A stretch of 64,000 bases of DNA from assembly GCF_017571475.1 (NCBI RefSeq), contig NZ_JAGETW010000007.1:1-64000 (forward strand), written 5' to 3'. The notes beneath the pieces were generated by a model. The model had not been told where the DNA came from. It made no database searches and saw nothing but the letters and a program-made list of their open reading frames with translations. This stretch comes from Thiomicrorhabdus sp. 6S3-12 (GTDB lineage Bacteria; Pseudomonadota; Gammaproteobacteria; Thiomicrospirales; Thiomicrospiraceae). Below, piece after piece: positions 46,777-55,339 of this stretch (the first letter of the stretch is position 1; each line of letters starts with the position of its first letter). The translations under genes and the position numbers were made by a program.

Positions 46777-47533
46777 CGGGGGTCCTTATCTCTATGGATA
46801 TGACTTTGCCCGGAATATACAAGGATGGCGGTCAAACAATGGACAGCGCAAAGACTCAGTAGGGTTGCAGGCTTGTCGGCAACGCTGAATGAGGTACTAT
46901 TCTGGGGCAAATCTGTGTTCATTAAAACGAGCACCTTTGCATCAAAACAGCATCGCATCATAACGAGGCCAGTGGCGTGGCAAACGGCTCTTGGTAGGCA
47001 TTAATTTTCAGTAGTCGACCAATAAATCAAAACGGGTCGGGGATTTCAGGCTTAAAGATTTTAATAGCCGTATTAATGCGGGGGGCGAATTCTACTAAAT
47101 CCTTGTGATAATTGCAAATTTTAGATTTCGTTGCAGTGGGGAGTCGGTGAAAAGTCGGCGTTTTCAGCTGAAAAAACTGGAATACAGTTTCTTACGATCT
47201 GTTTAAAAGGCGTTTTTGCCTTGTTAAGCAAGATGGCTGTCCGAAGATCCCGTTCACACCCCTTAACGGAGCGGATTTTGTCGGGTTGCAGGAGTAAAAG
47301 TCAAAAGCTGTGCGTATTAAATTTCTATTCATGGAAATCATTTAAAGTGAAAGTGTATGAAATCTTTATGATTTTGCTTAGCTTTGATACTGATTTTTTA
47401 GTAGCAATGCAAAATATAATGCTATAGACTAAAGCTGAATTTATTTTTACTTAAGGGTTGGGTGTTTTTGCAGTTAATGCGATAAGGCACAAAACCATTA
47501 GGTTGAGTTTTGATTTTGTAAGGGGATTTTGTA
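46777..47533. other. Long intergenic region, divergent promoters
   Basis: 757 bases between deaD (left) and the yjbE/gfcA-like gene (right). No convincing gene: a 98-codon frame at 47131-47427 has atypical composition and no ribosome site. A small hairpin (AAAGGCG/ TGCCTT, near 47207-47222) and a TATAAT-like box (47415-47420) are visible. The length suggests long leaders or several promoters. Confidence 0.5.
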
Positions 47534-47800
47534 ATGACTAAACTAGCTAAAATGACTTTGGCATCGGTTTTTTCCGCAGCTCTAATGCTTCCTGCGGTTT
47601 CTAACGCGGCGCCTGCTGGCGCAGCTGCTTCTGGCGGCGCGGCGGCTTCTGGCGGCGCGGCTGCTGGTGGTGGGGCTGCCGTTGCTGCAGCCGGTGGTGT
47701 AGGGATTACTGCCGGTATGGTTGTCACTGCGGTTGCAGTTGGTGCGGTTGCTTTTGCTGCTACTGATGACAATGCTACTGGTACCACGGGTACTAACTAA
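47534..47800 (+). CDS. Small Ala/Gly-rich secreted protein, GfcA/YjbE-like
   Basis: 88 aa. A signal peptide cut after SNAA is followed by a low-complexity GAAASGGAAAGGG segment and a hydrophobic Val/Ala/Gly stretch (about 57-77), ending in a Thr/Asn tail. This is the pattern of YjbE/GfcA, the small first protein of yjbEFGH and gfcABCD operons, though with Ala/Gly in place of the Thr-rich stretch of E. coli GfcA. The sequence match is weak; the call relies on composition and the three partner genes downstream. AAGGGGA precedes the ATG. A terminator follows. Confidence 0.7.
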   Translation: MTKLAKMTLASVFSAALMLPAVSNAAPAGAAASGGAAASGGAAAGGGAAVAAAGGVGITAGMVVTAVAVGAVAFAATDDNATGTTGTN

Positions 47801-47835
47801 AAGTAGCGGTTTTTAATGTAACCGTTTCTTTTGAA

Positions 47836-47860
47836 AAGCCGCTTAATGCGGCTTTTTTTA
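47836..47860 (+). terminator. Terminator between gfcA/yjbE-like and gfcB/yjbF-like genes
   Basis: AAGCCGC (47836-47842) with GCGGCTT (47848-47854), loop TTAAT, followed by seven T. It lies within the presumed operon and would lower downstream expression relative to the first gene. Confidence 0.85.
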
Positions 47861-47972
47861 TGCATTGAACCGACCAGAGATTTTGTGTTGTTGGTAACCT
47901 CGGATCTTTGACTGACGTTATAATTGCTGAAATACGTTAAAACGGACAATCAATCCGCACTTCTGATATTTT

Positions 47973-48650
47973 ATGAAAAGAATTTATTTACTGATCCTCT
48001 TAGGCGTTTTTGTTTCCGGTTGCAGTTCAACTTCCGATAAGAATTCCTCTTCATTTTTTTCTTCCTCGGCAAAACTCTTAACTAATCTGATATCGACGCC
48101 GGTCGTGACTAAAGCGCAGGCAAATAAACTGCCTTATGCTTCGATTTACGCTTCATTTGGCGGTGGTGCCTATGGGGTGATGGTGCTCGGCTTTTATCAG
48201 GAGCCTGTGCGCAAGTGGCATAGTGCGGATCATTATGCATTGGCGTTCAATGGCGATCAGATCCAGAAGATTTATACGCCAAAAGGCGTTCAGGTCGAAG
48301 CCAAAGCAGTCAAATTCTATGCGGGTGAACCTTTTAAGGACGTCAGCGCTGAACGTAGCATGCCGGTTATTTATAAAGTTAATTTCCCGGAACAGAATCG
48401 CTACGGTCTGCTTGCCGAAGGTGAGTTACGTATTGCCGGTGAAGAGGTTCGCACGCTGTGGGGCGAGCCAGCCCGATTACAGCGGTTGGAAGAGACGCTT
48501 TCGATTAAGGTGTTGAATAAAAGTTGGGTCAATATTTACTGGCGTGATCCCAGAACAGGTTTTATCTGGGAGTCGGAACAGTATTGGGGAGCCGGACCCA
48601 ATGTTAAATTTCAGGTCTTGAAGCCGTGGATGGAGGTATTTTATCCATGA
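47973..48650 (+). CDS. YjbF/GfcB-family outer-membrane lipoprotein
   Basis: 225 aa. Lipoprotein signal with lipobox VSGC at residue 17, a Ser-rich linker, and a beta-rich domain with YASFGGGAYGVMVLG, and near the end FIWESEQYWGAG, features of the YjbF/GfcB family linked to group 4 capsule and exopolysaccharide export. Its stop overlaps the next ATG (ATGA), so it is coupled to gfcC/yjbG. Confidence 0.8.
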   Translation: MKRIYLLILLGVFVSGCSSTSDKNSSSFFSSSAKLLTNLISTPVVTKAQANKLPYASIYASFGGGAYGVMVLGFYQEPVRKWHSADHYALAFNGDQIQKIYTPKGVQVEAKAVKFYAGEPFKDVSAERSMPVIYKVNFPEQNRYGLLAEGELRIAGEEVRTLWGEPARLQRLEETLSIKVLNKSWVNIYWRDPRTGFIWESEQYWGAGPNVKFQVLKPWMEVFYP

Positions 48651-49402
48651 GTATTAAAATGATCTTTCGCTTTATGTTGCCGTTGTTCCTTGGCCTTTCA
48701 ATAAATACAGTTTGGGCTCAGGAGGTTGATATCTCCTTTTCGGGTTGTGTGTCTAAAGAAGGCACCATGCGCTTTGAACAACCGCCAAGATTGTCTCAAG
48801 TGCTGCAAGTGGCCGCTATTCAGGAGTGCGCTTATTTTGCCGGCGCTTCCTGGCGCAGCGAATTGGCTAAGGAAGCCCAGCTTAAGCAAAAGCAGGCGCT
48901 ATTGGCAAAGATTGACCTAGTGTTGAATGCCAACCAAGATCAAGCTTTGCAGAGTTATTTGCAAGCACTGCGCCAGTTAATCGATTCCCAGAAGGTTACA
49001 GGGCGTATTTTTGCGAGTTTGACTCCGCTTGAGGTCGATACGGCTGCGCGGGCCAACAGAAAAGTTATGAGCCGTGCATATTTCCATTTTCCAAAGCAAC
49101 CACAATCGCTGCTTTTCATCGGTTTTAAATACCCTTCGATACCCTATGCCCCCGATTGGGATCTGAACCGCTATGTCGAGAAAAATCCGCCTCTGGCGTT
49201 TACTGAAAACGGCTGGGTGATCGTTGTTCAGCCCGCCGGTGCAATCGAACGCCGTAAAGTGGGGCTTTGGACGCATGAGCAATTTTATGCCGCTCCCGGC
49301 GCCTGGATTTTGGCTCCGGTCAAAGATGCCTATCTGCCGGATTCGGCACAGGATTTTAACCAGCAATTAGCCCGATGGTTGGCTACACAAACGATACGTT
49401 AG
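48647..49402 (+). CDS. YjbG/GfcC-family periplasmic protein
   Basis: 251 aa from the ATG at 48647 (GGAGG about ten bases upstream; overlap with the preceding stop). A signal peptide is cut after VWAQ. The body has the GfcC-like arrangement of a beta-grasp N-terminal part and a C-terminal half ending with an amphipathic helix (AQDFNQQLARWLATQTIR). GfcC is a periplasmic factor of capsule export; the exact role is unknown. Confidence 0.75.
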   Translation: MSIKMIFRFMLPLFLGLSINTVWAQEVDISFSGCVSKEGTMRFEQPPRLSQVLQVAAIQECAYFAGASWRSELAKEAQLKQKQALLAKIDLVLNANQDQALQSYLQALRQLIDSQKVTGRIFASLTPLEVDTAARANRKVMSRAYFHFPKQPQSLLFIGFKYPSIPYAPDWDLNRYVEKNPPLAFTENGWVIVVQPAGAIERRKVGLWTHEQFYAAPGAWILAPVKDAYLPDSAQDFNQQLARWLATQTIR

Positions 49403-49413
49403 GAGCAAAAGAA

Positions 49414-51513
49414 GTGTTTCGTAAGCATCCATTAGTGGCTTCAATTTTACTGGGATTCGCAGCTTTACCGTCTGCTCAGGCGGAGCCTTTATCTTACTCG
49501 CAGACAAACTCCGGCGAAGTTGGTCTGGTTGAAATGCCGACTTCAAGAATGTATCCGGAAGGCGCTTTCGGCGTACATCTTTCCTATGCGGATCCCTATT
49601 CAAGGGTGGCGGTAATTGCTCAACCGTTACCGTGGTTCCAGTTCCTGTTTAAGTATACGGACATCTCCAACCGTCTTTACGGAGAAGAGATAGCGGGATC
49701 GCAGAGTCTTAAAGATAAATCGACCGATATTAAAGTACGTCTGTTCGAAGAAAGCTATTATTTGCCTGAAGTGGCGGTCGGGATTCGTGATGTCGGCGGG
49801 ACGGGGTTGTTTTCCGGTGAATATGTCGTTTTGAGCAAGCAGATCAAAAATCTTGATCTTAGTTTTGGTATGGGGTGGGGCTATCTCGGCCAGCAAGGGC
49901 ACCTGGATAATCCATTAAGCCTTCTTGGGGATTCGTTTGATTACCGTGATGGTCGGGATGCAGGTGATCAAGGCGGTAATATCTCTTATTCCAATTTCTT
50001 TTCCGGTGAAAAGGTCGCGCTGTTTGCCGGTGCCGAATACTATTTCGAATCCATGCCTCTGCGCTTGAAAATCGAATATGACGCAAATGATTACCAGAAT
50101 GAACCCTTAGGAAACGTGCTGGAACAGAAATCGCCGATCAATCTGGGGGTCGTGTATTCTCCGCTAAAAGGAATCGACCTCCAACTCGGTATGGTTCGAG
50201 GGAATGAAGTCTACGCAGGGGTAACTTTCCGCACCAACCTTAAAACAGCAGACAACCCTAAACTTCTTGACCCGAAACCGGTTCCAGTGCAGGAAGCGGC
50301 TCGCCCCGACGAAGCGGATTGGCCGACAATTGACCAGCAGCTCAGAGCGAATGCAGGTATCGATGTCGAGCGGATCGAACAACAGGATCAGGAACTTTAT
50401 ATCTACGGCAATCAAAAACAGTACCCTCTGGCCAAAGGGGTCGGGCGAGCAGCTCGTCTGCTGGATAATCAGGCACCGGATGAGATAGAGCAGTTTCATT
50501 TTGTCGATCTGCAATTCGGCCTGCCGGTCTCTCAACTAAATCTTCAACGCGAAAGTTTCCATGCAGCAGCGAATTTGGAAGCGGAAGAAAGCGTGATTAC
50601 CGAGACAACGTCATTCAGTAATCCGAAAGCCGTCAATGACGAGCAGCGGGTTTATCAAAGTAGTTCCATCGGGCAGTTTAATTATGATGTCAGTCCATAT
50701 TTCTCCGGAAGTTTCGGCGGGCCGGACGCTTTTCTGCTGTACCAGTTGGGGCTTAAGGCAAATGCCGATTATCGGCTGACCGAAGGCTTGTTGTGGAGCG
50801 GATCTTTGAAACTGGGGTTATTGGACAATTATGATAATTTTGAGTATCAGGCAGATTCGCTTCTACCGCGCGTGCGAACCAGTATTCGAGATTATCTTAA
50901 GACCTCCGTTTTGCGCATGGATAATATGCAACTGTCTCATTTCGAGCGCTTGGCCCCGAACTGGTATGCCAGCTTGTATGGCGGTTATCTTGAATGGATG
51001 TACGGTGGAATCGGTGGCGAGCTTCTTTACCGGCCTTTAGGTAAAACTTGGGCGCTCGGACTGGACGCCAACCGTGTTAAGCAGCGAGATTTTGATCAGG
51101 GACTTGGTTTCCGTGATTATGAGGTCACTACCGGTCACTTAACCGCGTACTATCAGAGTCAGGCAGGGGTACAGGCGAAAGTCAGTGCCGGACAATATCT
51201 GGCGGGAGACCGCGGCGTCACGATTGATTTGAGCCGACAGTTCAAAAATGGCGCCAGTATCGGTGTCTGGGCAACTAAAACCGACGTTTCAGCCGAAGAA
51301 TTCGGCGAAGGGAGTTTTGATAAAGGGTTCTACTTCCAGCTGCCTTTGAATATGTTTAGCTTCAAGTCAACCAATGAAGTTGCAGAACTGAACTGGCGCT
51401 TCCTGACACGGGATGGCGGACAGATGCTGAACCGCAGATATGAGCTTTATGATTTGACGCGTTCCCGCGATCAGCAGCGCATATTGAACAGCTTCGACCA
51501 GATTCTTGATTAG
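49414..51513 (+). CDS. YjbH/GfcD-family outer-membrane beta-barrel protein
   Basis: 699 aa. The GTG at 49414 is chosen because AGGAG stands eight bases upstream and it yields a clean signal peptide (cut after AQAE); the longer frame from 49375 overlaps the previous gene. The YjbH/WbfB-type motif GLVEMPTSRMYPEGAFGVHLSY opens the mature protein. A long beta-rich barrel region follows, with many aromatic strands. It probably forms part of an outer-membrane export path for a polysaccharide. Polysaccharide synthesis genes are not in the window. Confidence 0.85.
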   Translation: MFRKHPLVASILLGFAALPSAQAEPLSYSQTNSGEVGLVEMPTSRMYPEGAFGVHLSYADPYSRVAVIAQPLPWFQFLFKYTDISNRLYGEEIAGSQSLKDKSTDIKVRLFEESYYLPEVAVGIRDVGGTGLFSGEYVVLSKQIKNLDLSFGMGWGYLGQQGHLDNPLSLLGDSFDYRDGRDAGDQGGNISYSNFFSGEKVALFAGAEYYFESMPLRLKIEYDANDYQNEPLGNVLEQKSPINLGVVYSPLKGIDLQLGMVRGNEVYAGVTFRTNLKTADNPKLLDPKPVPVQEAARPDEADWPTIDQQLRANAGIDVERIEQQDQELYIYGNQKQYPLAKGVGRAARLLDNQAPDEIEQFHFVDLQFGLPVSQLNLQRESFHAAANLEAEESVITETTSFSNPKAVNDEQRVYQSSSIGQFNYDVSPYFSGSFGGPDAFLLYQLGLKANADYRLTEGLLWSGSLKLGLLDNYDNFEYQADSLLPRVRTSIRDYLKTSVLRMDNMQLSHFERLAPNWYASLYGGYLEWMYGGIGGELLYRPLGKTWALGLDANRVKQRDFDQGLGFRDYEVTTGHLTAYYQSQAGVQAKVSAGQYLAGDRGVTIDLSRQFKNGASIGVWATKTDVSAEEFGEGSFDKGFYFQLPLNMFSFKSTNEVAELNWRFLTRDGGQMLNRRYELYDLTRSRDQQRILNSFDQILD

Positions 51514-51529
51514 AGCTGGTCTGCTCCCT

Positions 51530-51766
51530 CTAGTTCAGAATTCGGGCGGTAAGCCTGCCAGTCCGGCTATCTCGATCAACTTGGATCTTGAATAACCGGT
51601 TTGTCGGGTAGCTGCCGCTTGCTGAACCGAGAGTGACCTGTCGAGTGCCTAAGACGCCATCGGCATCTGTAGAAACCTGCACGGTTGCTACTCGGTCATC
51701 AGCCCGCGCGAAATTGGTAATAGATACGTGATAAACGCCGGAAAATTTGAGTTGAGCAATTTTGAC
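51530..51766 (-). pseudogene. 5'-truncated gene remnant (78 codons, no start codon)
   Basis: Read on the minus strand there is an open frame of 78 sense codons ending at TAG (51532-51530). A stop (TGA, 51769-51767) stands just before it, and its first possible start is a GTG about 29 codons in. The text reads like true protein: the N-terminal part KFSGVYHVSITNFARADDR, and near the end LFKIQVDRDSRTGRL. It looks like the C-terminal end of a beta-rich secreted or surface protein. No promoter is seen; the dctM terminator lies right upstream. The parent family is not recognised. Confidence 0.45.
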
Positions 51767-51787
51767 TCAGGTAGTTTTTGGGGCAAT

Positions 51788-51815
51788 AAAAAACCAGCAT
51801 AAAGCTGGTTTTTTT
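51788..51815. terminator. Bidirectional terminator after dctM
   Basis: AAAAAACCAGC (51788-51798) with GCTGGTTTTTT (51804-51814), loop ATAAA, with A and T runs on both sides. It ends the dctQM transcript on the minus strand. Confidence 0.85.
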
Positions 51816-51836
51816 ACATTTAAATGGCCGTGAAGG

Positions 51837-53210
51837 TTATTCGCTATAGACTACGCTTGGCAGCCAGGTGACGATTTCCGGCCAGATGGCAATGACAACC
51901 AGAACGCTGAGTTGTATGCCGATAAACGGGATAGAGCCTCTGTAGAGGTCAGCGGTTTTCAATTCCGGAGGCGCGACTCCGCGCAGATAAAACAGTGCGA
52001 AACCGAAAGGCGGCGTTAGAAACGCCGTTTGCAGGTTTATGGCGATCATAATACCCAGCCAGATCGGATCCACCCCCATCATCAGCAGAATCGGAGCGAC
52101 TACTGGAACCACGACGTAGGTGATCTCAATAAAGTCGAGGAAGAAGCCCAGAACAAACATCAGTGCCATAACGATTAACATGGCGGTAAAGATGCCACCC
52201 GGAAGATCCGAAAGCAGATCATGCATCAGATCGTCGCCTCCCAGACCGCGGAAGACCAGCGAGAAGAAGGCCGCTCCAATAAAGATCAGGAAGATCATAC
52301 TGGTCACTTTTAGAGTATCTTGCATGACGTTCTGTAAAACCTTGAAACCGAGCTGGCGGTTGAACAAGGCCAGCAGCATAGCGCCAAGAGCACCAAGTGA
52401 TGCAGCTTCAGTCGGAGTAGCGAATCCGCCGAGAATGGAGCCCAGAACCAACAGGATCAGCAGCAGGGGCGGTAAAAGGCTTTTCAGTACACGTTTTCCC
52501 AGACCCGGAGTGACCGGGGTGCCGATATGGTTCGGAACCTTAGCCGGGTGACGTACGGCCTGGAAGAAAAGATAAGCCATATAGAGTACGACCAGTAGCA
52601 TGCCCGGCAGAAGCGCTCCGATAAACAGGTCGCCTACCGACAAGGTTTCCGGCGAGAATATGCCCTGGTTAAGTTGGGCCTGCTGGTAGGAGGAGGAAAG
52701 CACATCGCCGAGCAGAATCAAAACGATTGACGGCGGAATAATCTGCCCGAGAGTTCCTGAGGCACAGATGGTGCCGCTGGCCAGTTTCGGGCAATAGCCT
52801 TGCTTAAGCATGGTCGGCAGGGCCAGAAGCCCCATGGTGACGACAGTTGCGCCGACAATGCCGGTGCTGGCGGCCAGCAGCATGCCGACCAGTATGACCG
52901 CCAGACCAAGCCCGCCTTTAATACCGCGCATGACTTCATCCATTGTATGCAGCAGGTCTTCGGCAAGCTTGGATTTTTCCAGCATAATTCCCATAAAGAC
53001 GAATAAGGGTACGGCGATCAGAGTCTGGTTGTTCATAATGGCAAAGATTCGGTTTGGAATGCTTTGCAGGAATGCCATGTCGAAAGCGCCGAAAGCGTTG
53101 GCCGCCAGTGCGAAAAGCAAGGAAGCGCCGGCCAGGGTCAAGGCTACCGGAAAGCCGAGTAGAAGAGCGATGAAAATCACCGCGAACAGTAACAGGGAAA
53201 GCCATTCCAT
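51837..53210 (-). CDS. dctM: TRAP transporter large permease
   Basis: 457 aa, about a dozen membrane helices, typical DctM: GFPVALTLAGASLLFAL at the N terminus, PPSIVLILLGDVL, and GGFATPTEAASLGALGAM in the second half. It drives Na+-coupled uptake of an organic acid or similar substrate with DctQ and a DctP protein. The start overlaps the dctQ stop by one base (TAATG). No dctP is in this neighbourhood. Confidence 0.93.
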   Translation of the reverse strand: MEWLSLLLFAVIFIALLLGFPVALTLAGASLLFALAANAFGAFDMAFLQSIPNRIFAIMNNQTLIAVPLFVFMGIMLEKSKLAEDLLHTMDEVMRGIKGGLGLAVILVGMLLAASTGIVGATVVTMGLLALPTMLKQGYCPKLASGTICASGTLGQIIPPSIVLILLGDVLSSSYQQAQLNQGIFSPETLSVGDLFIGALLPGMLLVVLYMAYLFFQAVRHPAKVPNHIGTPVTPGLGKRVLKSLLPPLLLILLVLGSILGGFATPTEAASLGALGAMLLALFNRQLGFKVLQNVMQDTLKVTSMIFLIFIGAAFFSLVFRGLGGDDLMHDLLSDLPGGIFTAMLIVMALMFVLGFFLDFIEITYVVVPVVAPILLMMGVDPIWLGIMIAINLQTAFLTPPFGFALFYLRGVAPPELKTADLYRGSIPFIGIQLSVLVVIAIWPEIVTWLPSVVYSE

Positions 53211-53764
53211 TAAAGTTTCCCTCCTTGCGGTTTTTGCTCTTCGCTGTCGTTAGGGGCTGCGTTTTTGAGTTGTAACCAACTGTTCCCGATCACTGCTATA
53301 GCCTGTAAAAGCAGCAGGGTGGCCATAAGCAGAATCAGGGTTTTAAGCAGGTAGACATAGCCGAGTCCGCCGGCTTCCGGAGAGGTTTCCGAGATTGCCC
53401 AGCTGGCGGAGACATAATCCCAGCTGCTCCAGAGGATATACACTGTAACCGGCAAGGTAAAGAGTATAGAGCCAAGAAGATTGACCCACTGTTTACGTTG
53501 CGGAGTGTAACGGCTGTAGAACACGTCTACCCGGACATGTTCGTCATGCAGGTAGGTATAACTGATGCCGAGCATAAAAAGGATGGCATGGTTATAAGTG
53601 ATGGTTTCCTGCAAAGCGATGGAGCCGGTTTCGAAACCGTAGCGGAGAATAACAACCAGAGAAGTAATAATTACGAGGCTTAAAACACCCCAAGCGAAAA
53701 TACGTCCGATAATATCCTGAAACGGATAGTGGAAACGCAGGTAGGTCTGTACGAGTTTATCCAT
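53210..53764 (-). CDS. dctQ: TRAP transporter small permease
   Basis: 184 aa with four membrane helices; the DctQ signature region YLHDEHVRVDVFYSRYTP lies in the cytoplasmic loop, followed by a large hydrophobic second half. It pairs with the downstream dctM. The ATG lacks an evident Shine-Dalgarno sequence (A/T rich upstream). The 150 bases to the next gene upstream hold only a weak hairpin (53867-53893). Confidence 0.9.
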   Translation of the reverse strand: MDKLVQTYLRFHYPFQDIIGRIFAWGVLSLVIITSLVVILRYGFETGSIALQETITYNHAILFMLGISYTYLHDEHVRVDVFYSRYTPQRKQWVNLLGSILFTLPVTVYILWSSWDYVSASWAISETSPEAGGLGYVYLLKTLILLMATLLLLQAIAVIGNSWLQLKNAAPNDSEEQKPQGGKL

Positions 53765-53914
53765 AAAAATTCATTAGAATTGAGCAGTCATTGCTGCCTA
53801 TTTTAGCGATTTTTATGCATCTCTGGGGGTTTGTCTTAAAAATGCTGTGCGAGTCGGTGGCGTTGCGGTCTACCCAGTGTGCCGGAGTAGACCTTTATGA
53901 AGGATTTTTACGGG

Positions 53915-54367
53915 TTACAGGTTAAAAATAATGTCGTAGATAACCCGTGTTTTGCGATGCATTAAAAGGATGTCGCTACCGATGCGAATTCGGATCATAT
54001 CGTTTGGCGGAGGAGGAAGGTGGCGCTCTAAATCTCGAGGCAAACGCTGATAGCGAACATTATGCGGAAGCGGCTTATGCAGATTGTAAGGGCGCTTGTA
54101 ATGTCCGGGAGGAATCGGTTTCTGGCGCTTTTTATTGCGTTGATTCGGGTGGTAGTAACGATAAAACTCATCCCGTTCGCGACTGCTGAAGCGGTAGTTG
54201 TAGTCGTAATACTGCCGATCATGATATTTCTTATAGTGCGGGTATGCCTGCGGAGGGGATTCGATCACGGCTCTATGTTGAACCACACAGCCGTTAAGCA
54301 GTAACGCGGCACCGAAGGTCGCCAGTACTAATGGGCGAAAACTCTTTTTCTGCTTTGTCGTAGTCAT
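53915..54367 (-). CDS. Small basic lipoprotein, 150 aa
   Basis: Lipoprotein signal with lipobox LNGC. The mature part is rich in Tyr, His, Arg, Lys and Pro (HYKKYHDRQYYDYNYR, PIPPGHYKRP) and ends with a small beta domain (IRIRIGSDILLMHRKTRVIYDII) reminiscent of RcnB/CigR-like C-terminal modules. Start at 54367 is fixed by AGGAG six bases upstream; a longer frame to 54394 lacks one. Function unknown. Adjacent to a second lipoprotein of similar composition. Confidence 0.65.
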   Translation of the reverse strand: MTTTKQKKSFRPLVLATFGAALLLNGCVVQHRAVIESPPQAYPHYKKYHDRQYYDYNYRFSSRERDEFYRYYHPNQRNKKRQKPIPPGHYKRPYNLHKPLPHNVRYQRLPRDLERHLPPPPNDMIRIRIGSDILLMHRKTRVIYDIIFNL

Positions 54368-54418
54368 GGGTACTCCTCTAACGGAAAAGGCCATTAAACC
54401 TCACAAGTCGAGACAGGC

Positions 54419-55030
54419 TTAAGGGGCCGAGCGATAACCAAAGCTTTTTCCCTTAAATTTATCACTTCTATTGCGGTCGGTTGCAGTTTTTTTTGTATAT
54501 TTATCGTTTGAATCGTCGGTCTTTTTCACTTCCGGCGTCCGATGGGCGGGTATTTTGGGCGTTTTGACATAGGCTTCCCGGCGGCTTTGCGAGGCATGCT
54601 GTTTGTCCTCTTTCACTTTCTGGTTGAAAGAACGGAAAGGTTTTCCCTGATTTTGGGATTGTGTTTTTTTCATCTTGGGCGGTGATGGAATCACTACTTT
54701 GGGCGCACGAATCGGTTGCGTTTGATTCCATTGTGAATGGTGCTTTCCAGCCGTTTCCGTACGTTTTTTCTCATGCGGATGATGTTTGTGGCGATACTCT
54801 TTTGAATAGCTTGGCGGGTAAGAAGAGTAATACGGATGTGAATAATAGTAGTTAACCGGTTGTGGGGAGTAGTAATAAGGTACATATTCGACCTGCGTTT
54901 GCGCGGATGGGTGGTGAACCACGGTGCAGCCGCTTAGCAGAAGTACGGCGGTCATTGCCATGACCGATACAAAGCGAAAAAACGATTTACCGCTTAAAAA
55001 TGGCGTGGTTTGTGGAATTGAGCTCGGCAT
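54419..55030 (-). CDS. Small Tyr/His-rich lipoprotein, 203 aa
   Basis: Lipobox LSGC at about residue 34, then a Tyr/Ser/Pro/His-rich segment (YVPYYYSPQPVNYYYSHP) and a long basic, disordered tail with many Lys, Ser and Gln. The ATG at 55030 is supported by AGGAG eight bases upstream; a longer open frame starts at 55123. Composition resembles the lipoprotein just downstream, and the two may have a common origin or role in the cell envelope. Not recognised. Confidence 0.6.
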   Translation of the reverse strand: MPSSIPQTTPFLSGKSFFRFVSVMAMTAVLLLSGCTVVHHPSAQTQVEYVPYYYSPQPVNYYYSHPYYSSYPPSYSKEYRHKHHPHEKKRTETAGKHHSQWNQTQPIRAPKVVIPSPPKMKKTQSQNQGKPFRSFNQKVKEDKQHASQSRREAYVKTPKIPAHRTPEVKKTDDSNDKYTKKTATDRNRSDKFKGKSFGYRSAP

Positions 55031-55339
55031 ACGACGTCTCCTGAGATTGATATGGGCGTTTATGTAGCGGCGCTTGTAGATCGTATTATCGTATTCTGAA
55101 TGGTTCGTGTTCGGATCTTCCATTCTTAAAAGTGGAGTTGCCGATATGTATTTAACAGTTAATCACCTTTTATTGCTCAGAAATTGACAAAAGGCTTCCT
55201 AAATCTTTAATAAGCCGTGAAGCGGATTCTTCACAAGGATTGAATTCCCAGTTTTTCTTGGCTGTCTTCTTGGGCCGAAAACGCATTACAATAGTCCCGT
55301 TCACGGGCATAATTTTATTGACGGTGTTTGGGAGGAAAT

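Noticed and set aside
47131-47427. 98-codon frame in the gap before the yjbE/gfcA-like gene
   Set aside because: No ribosome site, mixed composition unlike its neighbours, and it runs into the promoter region. Treated as chance.
54028-55030. Several + strand and alternate-frame ORFs over the lipoprotein genes
   Set aside because: They are shadows of the minus-strand lipoproteins, which have lipoboxes and good ribosome sites.
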